The translations under genes and the position numbers were made by a program. From Pseudogulbenkiania ferrooxidans 2002 (lineage in GTDB: Bacteria > Pseudomonadota > Gammaproteobacteria > Burkholderiales > Chromobacteriaceae), in assembly GCF_000174355.1 (NCBI RefSeq), contig NZ_ACIS01000001.1:372001-436000 (forward strand): a stretch of 64,000 nt of DNA, in the 5' to 3' direction. Below the pieces are notes generated by a model. It searched no databases. It was not told the DNA's origin and saw only the letters and a program-made list of their open reading frames with translations. The number at the start of each line of letters is the position of its first letter. Position 1 is the first letter of the stretch. Positions 57,211-64,000 of the stretch are shown here, piece by piece.

Positions 57211-58091
57211 CAGAACACCCTCTCCTTGAGTACGCTGAGCAAATACTGACCGTAGCCGTTCTTTTTCAGCGGTTCGGCCAGCTTTTCAAGCTGTGCGGCA
57301 TCGATATGGCCAAGGCGATAGGCGACTTCTTCCGGGCAGGCGACTTTCAGCCCCTGACGCGCTTCGATGGTGGCGATGAACTTGCTGGCCTCCAGCATCG
57401 ATTCATGAGTGCCGGTGTCGAGCCAGGCGTAGCCACGGCCCATGGTCTGTACATCCAGCAGCCCTTCTTTCAGGTACACGGCATTGACGTCGGTGATCTC
57501 CAGTTCGCCGCGTGTCGAGGGCTTGATGGATTTGGCGATGTCGACTACTTGCTGGTCGTAGAAATACAGGCCGGTCACGGCGTAATTCGACTTCGGCTGA
57601 GCTGGTTTTTCTTCGATGCTAATTGCTTTGCCGGCAGCATCGAATTCGACCACGCCGTAGCGTTCCGGGTCGTTCACATGGTGGGCGAAGACGCTGGCCC
57701 CGGCGTCCTTCCTGGCGGCATCCTGCAGCACTTTGGCAAAGTCGTGGCCATAGAAGATGTTGTCGCCGAGTACCAGAGCCGACGGGTCACCGGCAATGAA
57801 CGATTCGCCGAGGATAAATGCTTGGGCCAGGCCATCCGGACTGGGCTGTACGGTGTACTGCAGGTTGATGCCCCACTGGCTACCGTCGCCGAGCAGTTGT
57901 TCGAATCGCGGGGTATCCTGTGGAGTGGAAATGATCAGAATGTCGCGGATACCCGCCAGCATCAGCGTGGCCAGCGGGTAGTAGATCATCGGCTTGTCGT
58001 AGATCGGCAAGAGCTGCTTGCTGACTGCCAGGGTAGCGGGGTACAGGCGGGTACCGGAGCCACCGGCGAGAATGATGCCTTTGCGTTTCAT
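57207..58091 (-). CDS. rfbA: Glucose-1-phosphate thymidylyltransferase
   Basis: A 294-residue nucleotidyltransferase, first step to dTDP-L-rhamnose. [64 protein letters not shown] and [15 protein letters not shown]. Typical feedback-regulated RmlA length. Between rfbD and rfbC. Confidence 0.97.
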   Translation of the reverse strand: MKRKGIILAGGSGTRLYPATLAVSKQLLPIYDKPMIYYPLATLMLAGIRDILIISTPQDTPRFEQLLGDGSQWGINLQYTVQPSPDGLAQAFILGESFIAGDPSALVLGDNIFYGHDFAKVLQDAARKDAGASVFAHHVNDPERYGVVEFDAAGKAISIEEKPAQPKSNYAVTGLYFYDQQVVDIAKSIKPSTRGELEITDVNAVYLKEGLLDVQTMGRGYAWLDTGTHESMLEASKFIATIEARQGLKVACPEEVAYRLGHIDAAQLEKLAEPLKKNGYGQYLLSVLKERVFC

Positions 58092-58108
58092 GCTTTGCGT
58101 CTTTCGTC

Positions 58109-58999
58109 TTATTTGTAAAGCTGCGAAACCACGTGAGCGACGCCTTGCTGCCAGTGCGGCAGCGCCAGCCCGAAGTGATGGGACAGCTTGCTACAGTCCA
58201 GTCGCGAGTTGGCCGGACGAGGCGCCGGCAGCGGATAGTCAGATGTCGAAATCGGACGGATGGCGCTCGCAGCGAGCCGGAGTGGGCAACGCTGCTGTTC
58301 GGCCAGGCGTACCACGAAACGCGCGTAGTCGTACCAGCTGGTCTCGCCGCTGGCCGTCAGATGATACGTGCCATAGTTAAATTGGTCTGTCGGCAACCGA
58401 TAGCAGCTGATGAGCTGCGCCGTGATGTCGGCAATCAGGGCGGCTGGGGTCGGGGCACCGATCTGGTCCACCACCACGTTGAGGCTATCGCGCTCGTGCG
58501 CCAACCTCAGGATCGTCTTGAGGAAATTACCGCCATGGGCGCCGACCACCCAACTGGTGCGCAGGATCAGGTGATGGGCTGTACAAGTGCGAATGGCCTG
58601 CTCTCCTTCCCACTTGCTACGCCCATAGACCGACTGCGGGTTGGCCGTATCGTCTTCGCAATAGGCCCCGTCTTTGTTGCCATCAAACACGTAGTCGGTC
58701 GAGTAATGAATCAGCAGGGCATCGTGCTGCTCGGCCCATTCGGCCATCACGCCTGGTGCCTTGGCATTGATGGCCATGGCCAGCTCAACCTCCGTCTCGG
58801 CCTTGTCGACCGCGGTGTACGCTGCCGGGTTGACAATGATAGCGGGCTGGTAACGATTCAGTGCCGCTAGAATGCTGGCAGGGTCGGCCAAGTCCATCTC
58901 TTGTCGGGTCAGGGCAATGACTTCTCCCAAGGGCGCCAGCGCATGTTTCAGTTCGAAACCCACCTGACCGTTGGAGCCCGTGATCAGGATACGGCTCAT
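58109..58999 (-). CDS. rfbD: dTDP-4-dehydrorhamnose reductase
   Basis: A 296-residue SDR, last step to dTDP-L-rhamnose. [43 protein letters not shown] and [18 protein letters not shown]. Overlaps the 3' end of rfbB by four bases (ATGA). Confidence 0.95.
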   Translation of the reverse strand: MSRILITGSNGQVGFELKHALAPLGEVIALTRQEMDLADPASILAALNRYQPAIIVNPAAYTAVDKAETEVELAMAINAKAPGVMAEWAEQHDALLIHYSTDYVFDGNKDGAYCEDDTANPQSVYGRSKWEGEQAIRTCTAHHLILRTSWVVGAHGGNFLKTILRLAHERDSLNVVVDQIGAPTPAALIADITAQLISCYRLPTDQFNYGTYHLTASGETSWYDYARFVVRLAEQQRCPLRLAASAIRPISTSDYPLPAPRPANSRLDCSKLSHHFGLALPHWQQGVAHVVSQLYK

Positions 59000-60059
59000 G
59001 CTGCCGCTCCATACTGCTGCGCGACCCAGTTGCGATAGGTACCGCTGGTGACGTTATCGACCCAAGTTTGGTTGTCGAGATACCACTGCACCGTCTTGCG
59101 GATGCCTGTCTCAAAGGTTTCGGCGGGCTTCCAGCCCAGTTCACGTTCCAGTTTACGGGCATCGATGGCGTAACGACGGTCGTGTCCGGGGCGGTCCTGC
59201 ACGAAGCTGATCTGGCCCGTGTACGACTCGCCGTCGGCGTGCGGTTGTAGTTCGTCCAGAATGGCGCAAATGGTGTGGACGACCTCGAGGTTGGGCTTCT
59301 CGTTCCAGCCACCGACGTTATAGGTTTGACCGAGTCTGCCGGCTTCCAACACTCGGCGGATGGCGCTGCAATGATCCTTGACGTACAGCCAGTCGCGTAC
59401 CTGCTGCCCGTCGCCGTAGATCGGCAGCGGCTTGCCGGCCAGCGCGTTGAGGATGACCAGAGGGATCAGCTTTTCCGGGAAGTGATACGGGCCATAGTTG
59501 TTGCTGCAGTTCGTCGTTAGTACCGGCAGACCGTAGGTATGGTGCCAGGCGCGCACGAGTGATCGCTGGCTGCCTTGCTTGCCGAGTATGGGCTATTTGG
59601 TTCATAGGGGTGGGTTTCGGTGAAAGGTGAATCACCGGGCAATAGCGTGCCATACACTTCGTCTGTGGAAACGTGCAGGAAGCGGAACGATTGCTTGTCT
59701 GCCACCTTCAGATCATTCCAGTAGCCTCGGACAGCTTCGAGCAGGTTGAACGTGCCGACCACGTTGGTTTGGATGAACTCGCCTGGCCCACTGATAGAGC
59801 GGTCGACGTGCGACTCAGCGGCAAAGTTGATCACGGCGCGCGGCCGGTGCTCGGTCAGCAGGTGCGCGAGAAGTTCGCGATCGCCGATATCGCCGCGTAC
59901 GAAGACATGGCGTGAGTCGTCCTTCAGTGAAGCAAGCGTATCGAGGTTGCCAGCATAGGTCAGCTTGTCGAGGTTGAGTACCGGCTCCTCTGAGCCAGCC
60001 AGCCAGTCGAGTACGAAGTTGCTGCCGATAAAGCCGGCACCGCCTGTTACCAGAATCAT
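58996..60059 (-). pseudogene. rfbB: dTDP-glucose 4,6-dehydratase, broken by a one-base deletion
   Basis: Second step to dTDP-L-rhamnose. The gene starts at ATG 60059 (MILVTGGAGFIGSNFV, NAD loop; [17 protein letters not shown] with Tyr-x3-Lys) and reads normally to residue ~165. The next codons should read [12 protein letters not shown] but read SCAPGT and stop at 59517. The missing part continues perfectly in another frame ([22 protein letters not shown]) to 58996. Inserting one C in the sense strand between 59560 and 59559 restores the whole enzyme. All residues beyond the break are conserved, so it is either a very recent mutation, phase variation-like, or a sequencing error. Confidence 0.88.
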
Positions 60060-60113
60060 AGATGCTGCATTCTTCGAGTTTGGCTTGGTCTGACCATGCC
60101 AGTGTTTTCACAA

Positions 60114-60146
60114 TAAAAAAAGCTGTGTTTACAAATGTTAACACAG
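60114..60146 (-). terminator. Attenuator-like hairpin in the leader of the polysaccharide operon
   Basis: On the minus strand: CTGTGTTAAC, ATTT loop, GTAAACACAG (9 of 10 pairs, 60123-60132 with 60137-60146), then a run of T. It lies 55-87 bases upstream of the rfbB start with no minus-strand gene before it, so it would act on the operon's own leader. Confidence 0.55.
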
Positions 60147-60342
60147 TGATGAACCGCGAATTTTCGCACGGAATCATGGTGTGCTCTACTCGTTCAGCCT
60201 ACGATTTTTACTCTTTTTGCATGATCTGACAGAGGGCGAAGTTTCTTGGCGCTGTATTTGATTGATAGAATCAACAATCTGCCATCCATTGCTATGTAGG
60301 GGGTGGATTGCCTCAGTTCTCAATAACCCGATCGAGTTTGGT

Positions 60343-61485
60343 ATGCTTCTCATCCTTCTAGGGGCTCTTTTTTGCTCCTTCGTTATTGGAGTCCTTCTGG
60401 TCCGTTTCCGTCATCTCCACGATCGCTTCTCCGCTGATCATGACTTGGGCGGGGTGCAGAAATTCCATGCCGCACCTGTGCCGCGCATCGGCGGTGTACC
60501 GGTTATGGCGGGGATTGCTGCAGGATCACTGATTCTCTCCATGTTGACGAGGGAGTATTTGAGCTTGGTGCTTCTCGTCGCCGGGCTGCCCGCTTTTGTC
60601 GCAGGGTTGGCCGAAGATCTGACCAAGCAGGTTGGCCCCTTGCCGCGTCTGCTAGCTACTTTTGTAGCTGCAGCCATGGGGTTCTGGTTGCTGAACGCGG
60701 GTTTGTCACGTCTTGATGTGCCCGGGGTGGATCGGCTTTTGCACTATCACTGGGCTATTTCGCTGTTGTTCACCGTGTTCGCCGTCGGTGGCGTGGCGCA
60801 CGCGATTAATATCATCGATGGCTATAACGGTTTGGCCGGGATGGTGTCAGTCTTCATCTTCATGGCGCTGGCCTATGTCGCATTCAAGGTCAGTGACCCG
60901 CAAATCATGGGGCTGTGCTTTGCAGCAACGGGGGCGGTGCTGGGCTTTCTGGTATGGAACTTCCCCCGCGGGATGATCTTTGCCGGCGATGGCGGGGCCT
61001 ATCTGATAGGCTTCCTGATTGCCGAACTGTCGGTGTTGCTGGTGGCAAGGCACCCTCAGGTATCGCCATGGTTCCCGTTGCTGCTGGTGATCTATCCCGT
61101 ATTCGAAACGCTGTTTTCCATCTATCGCAAGAAATTCCTGCGTGGCATGTCGCCGGGTATGCCGGATGGTTTGCATCTGCACATGCTGGTCTACAAGCGC
61201 TTGGTGCGCTGGATGGTTGGCTCGAAAGAGGCGCGTCACATGACTCGACGTAACAGCATGACATCACCCTACCTGTGGGCATTGTCGTCCTTGTCGGTCG
61301 CTCCGGCCATGCTGTTCTGGAACAACACTCCAGCCTTGATGGGGTGTGTGTGCTTGTTCGTGCTGACCTACCTGTACCTGTATCGCATGATCATCCGGTT
61401 CAGGTCTCCGCGCTGGATGGTGCTTTACCGCCCCGCTCTCAGTAAGGAGAGGGTGACGGCGCTATCGTATAAGCAAAATCGATAG
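60343..61485 (+). CDS. WecA/WbpL-like undecaprenyl-phosphate sugar-1-phosphate transferase
   Basis: A 380-residue polytopic GT4-type (MraY/WecA family) enzyme that starts repeat-unit synthesis by putting a HexNAc-1-phosphate on undecaprenyl phosphate. Motifs: HAAPVPRIGG (first cytoplasmic loop), GLAEDL, HAINIIDGYNGLAG, FAGDGGAYLIGF and the late HLHMLVYKRL loop. About ten helices. Start set at ATG 60343, where the first helix begins; a TTG start at 60262 would add 27 residues with no family resemblance. Divergent from the polysaccharide operon. Confidence 0.88.
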   Translation: MLLILLGALFCSFVIGVLLVRFRHLHDRFSADHDLGGVQKFHAAPVPRIGGVPVMAGIAAGSLILSMLTREYLSLVLLVAGLPAFVAGLAEDLTKQVGPLPRLLATFVAAAMGFWLLNAGLSRLDVPGVDRLLHYHWAISLLFTVFAVGGVAHAINIIDGYNGLAGMVSVFIFMALAYVAFKVSDPQIMGLCFAATGAVLGFLVWNFPRGMIFAGDGGAYLIGFLIAELSVLLVARHPQVSPWFPLLLVIYPVFETLFSIYRKKFLRGMSPGMPDGLHLHMLVYKRLVRWMVGSKEARHMTRRNSMTSPYLWALSSLSVAPAMLFWNNTPALMGCVCLFVLTYLYLYRMIIRFRSPRWMVLYRPALSKERVTALSYKQNR

Positions 61486-61508
61486 AAATTTTTTTGACTA
61501 CTCCCTCT

Positions 61509-61537
61509 CTTGAAAACCCCTTTACCCGTCCCTATCA
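61509..61537 (+). promoter_or_regulatory. Sigma32-like heat-shock promoter of groESL
   Basis: -35 CTTGAAA (61509-61515, perfect), 14-base spacer, -10 CCCTATCA (61530-61537) close to CCCCATNT. Confidence 0.6.
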
Positions 61538-61564
61538 TTAGCACTCGCAAGCCCCGAGTGCTAA
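61538..61564. promoter_or_regulatory. CIRCE operator (HrcA binding site)
   Basis: TTAGCACTC, nine bases, GAGTGCTAA: a perfect CIRCE inverted repeat directly after the sigma32-like -10. It implies HrcA repression of groESL in addition to sigma32 control. Confidence 0.95.
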
Positions 61565-61633
61565 TGCGCCGGGCCAATTTGCTGATTTGATTGATTTTTC
61601 ATTCTCACCAGCCACTGCTAACAGGAGAGAACA

Positions 61634-61921
61634 ATGGCAATTCGTCCTTTGCACGACCGTGTTGTAATCAAGCGCCTCGAGGCGGAAGAAAAGACGGCTT
61701 CCGGTATCGTTCTGCCGGGTGCGGCTGCCGAGAAGCCGGACATGGGCGAAGTGATCGCCGTGGGTAACGGTAAGATTCTGGAAAACGGCGAGCGCCGTCC
61801 GCTGGAACTGAAGGTCGGCGACAAGGTGATCTTCGGCAAGTATTCCGGCCAGACCGTTAAGGTCGACGGCGATGAAGTCCTCGTGATGCGCGAGGAAGAC
61901 GTTATGGGCATCGTTGAGTAA
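61634..61921 (+). CDS. groES: Co-chaperonin GroES
   Basis: A 95-residue Gro[29 protein letters not shown] with the mobile loop, and a C-terminal [18 protein letters not shown] precedes the ATG. Behind a CIRCE and sigma32-type promoter, upstream of groEL. Confidence 0.98.
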   Translation: MAIRPLHDRVVIKRLEAEEKTASGIVLPGAAAEKPDMGEVIAVGNGKILENGERRPLELKVGDKVIFGKYSGQTVKVDGDEVLVMREEDVMGIVE

Positions 61922-61962
61922 TCCGTCCCCACAACCGACTGAATCAGATTCTGGAGAAGTAA

Positions 61963-63603
<1,641 letters not shown>

Positions 63604-63655
63604 GCCAACCAGGTTAGGGCGCAATCGCTGCGAAGCGCATTGTGCCGACCTGCCG

Positions 63656-63690
63656 AAAAACCCCGCAAACTTTGCGGGGTTTTTCTTTTT
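63656..63690 (+). terminator. Intrinsic terminator after groEL
   Basis: A perfect 14-bp hairpin (AAAAACCCCGCAAA with TTTGCGGGGTTTTT, 63656-63669 and 63671-63684, single-base gap between the arms) followed by a T-rich run. Confidence 0.9.
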
Positions 63691-63721
63691 CTTCGGCCAA
63701 CCTTGGCAAGGTTGGCCGAAG
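63691..63721. repeat. Inverted pair of the 13-mer CTTCGGCCAACCT
   Basis: CTTCGGCCAACCT at 63691-63703 and its exact reverse complement at 63709-63721, five bases apart, right after the groEL terminator. The same arrangement occurs at 14111-14152. Confidence 0.7.
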
Positions 63722-63778
63722 GTCATCTGGGCGCCCGCTTTCTGGCACAATCCGCCCATCGATCATCGGGAGAGATTC

Positions 63779-64000
63779 ATGCAACTGAGCGAATTGCAGC
63801 GCGTACTCGACGCGCAACTGGAGCCCTGGCGTTTCAAGGATTATGCCCCCAACGGACTACAGGTGGAGGGCAGGGCCGAGGTGCGTACCATCGTTACGGG
63901 GGTGACCGCGTCGCAGGCGTTGCTCGAAGCGGCCATCTCGAAGCAGGCCGATGCCATCCTGGTGCATCACGGCTATTTCTGGAAGAACGAAGACCCACGT
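63779..64000 (+). CDS. Nif3-like dinuclear metal centre protein (3' end outside window)
   Basis: The first 74 residues of a Nif3/YbgI family protein (GTP cyclohydrolase I type 2 homologue): [27 protein letters not shown], and [15 protein letters not shown], whose His pair binds metal. The start has GGGAGAG upstream. It runs off the right edge of the window in frame. Confidence 0.9.
   Translation, partial: MQLSELQRVLDAQLEPWRFKDYAPNGLQVEGRAEVRTIVTGVTASQALLEAAISKQADAILVHHGYFWKNEDPR

Noticed and set aside
60060..60342. JUMPstart/ops element for RfaH before the polysaccharide operon
   Set aside because: No GGCGGTAGC-like sequence found on the minus strand of the leader.

Overview
The window is GC-rich DNA with short intergenic gaps. 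Its gene content points to a betaproteobacterium of the order Neisseriales, most likely Chromobacteriaceae (Chromobacterium/Pseudogulbenkiania-like). Supporting signs are a membrane-anchored di-heme cytochrome c5, the order TPR lipoprotein-lolB-ispE-tRNA-Gln-prs-rplY-pth-ychF, a CIRCE-controlled groESL and gltBD. This placement is inference from content; no 16S gene is present.

Layout. 1-3.2 kb: end of a TctA-type permease, an AbrB-duplication membrane protein and a TerC/YjbE metal exporter. 3.6-6.5 kb: a two-PAS GGDEF-EAL protein. 6.6-16.1 kb: an envelope-stress-like block. It has an orphan CpxR-like regulator, a divergent stand-alone flgH, a minus-strand set macA-macB-nodT-lipoprotein (macB frameshifted), a small Ser/Gly-rich protein, and a second CpxR-like regulator with a sensor kinase. 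Tandem GTAAA-N5-GTAAA boxes of the CpxR type lie at three points in this block. 16.2-23.5 kb: tRNA-Arg(CCG), cytochrome c5, a Mut7-C protein, a host-attachment-type protein, rep, apaH, an acyltransferase and mutM. 23.5-30.5 kb: outer-membrane, isoprenoid, nucleotide and translation housekeeping. 30.6-33.5 kb: amino-acid (probably cystine) uptake plus a trans-sulfuration PLP enzyme. 33.6-39.2 kb: a HAD phosphatase, fpr, an Arg/Lys/Orn decarboxylase and a cardiolipin-synthase-like protein. 39.5-45.5 kb: gltB and gltD.

45.5-60.1 kb is one tightly packed minus-strand surface-polysaccharide operon, with distinctly lower GC in its centre. It encodes dTDP-L-rhamnose synthesis (rfbB, rfbD, rfbA, rfbC; rfbB is broken by an apparent one-base deletion). 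It also encodes a GDP-mannose branch: manC, gmd, a Fcl/ColC-type epimerase-reductase and a ColD-type 3-dehydratase with the diagnostic His in place of the PLP lysine. A GT11 fucosyl/colitosyl-type transferase, four GT2 transferases, a Wzx flippase and gmm complete it. The set predicts a glycan with rhamnose and L-colitose (or L-fucose). A WecA/WbpL-like initiating transferase is divergent at 60.3 kb. No Wzy polymerase or ligase is visible. 61.5-63.7 kb is groES-groEL behind a sigma32-like promoter and a perfect CIRCE. The window ends inside a Nif3-like gene.

Non-coding structure of interest: a 13-base motif (CTTCGGCCAACCT) repeated between genes, twice as inverted pairs as Neisseria uptake sequences often are; a 142-bp MITE-like element after flgH; and an ~80-bp diverged repeat after two unrelated genes.
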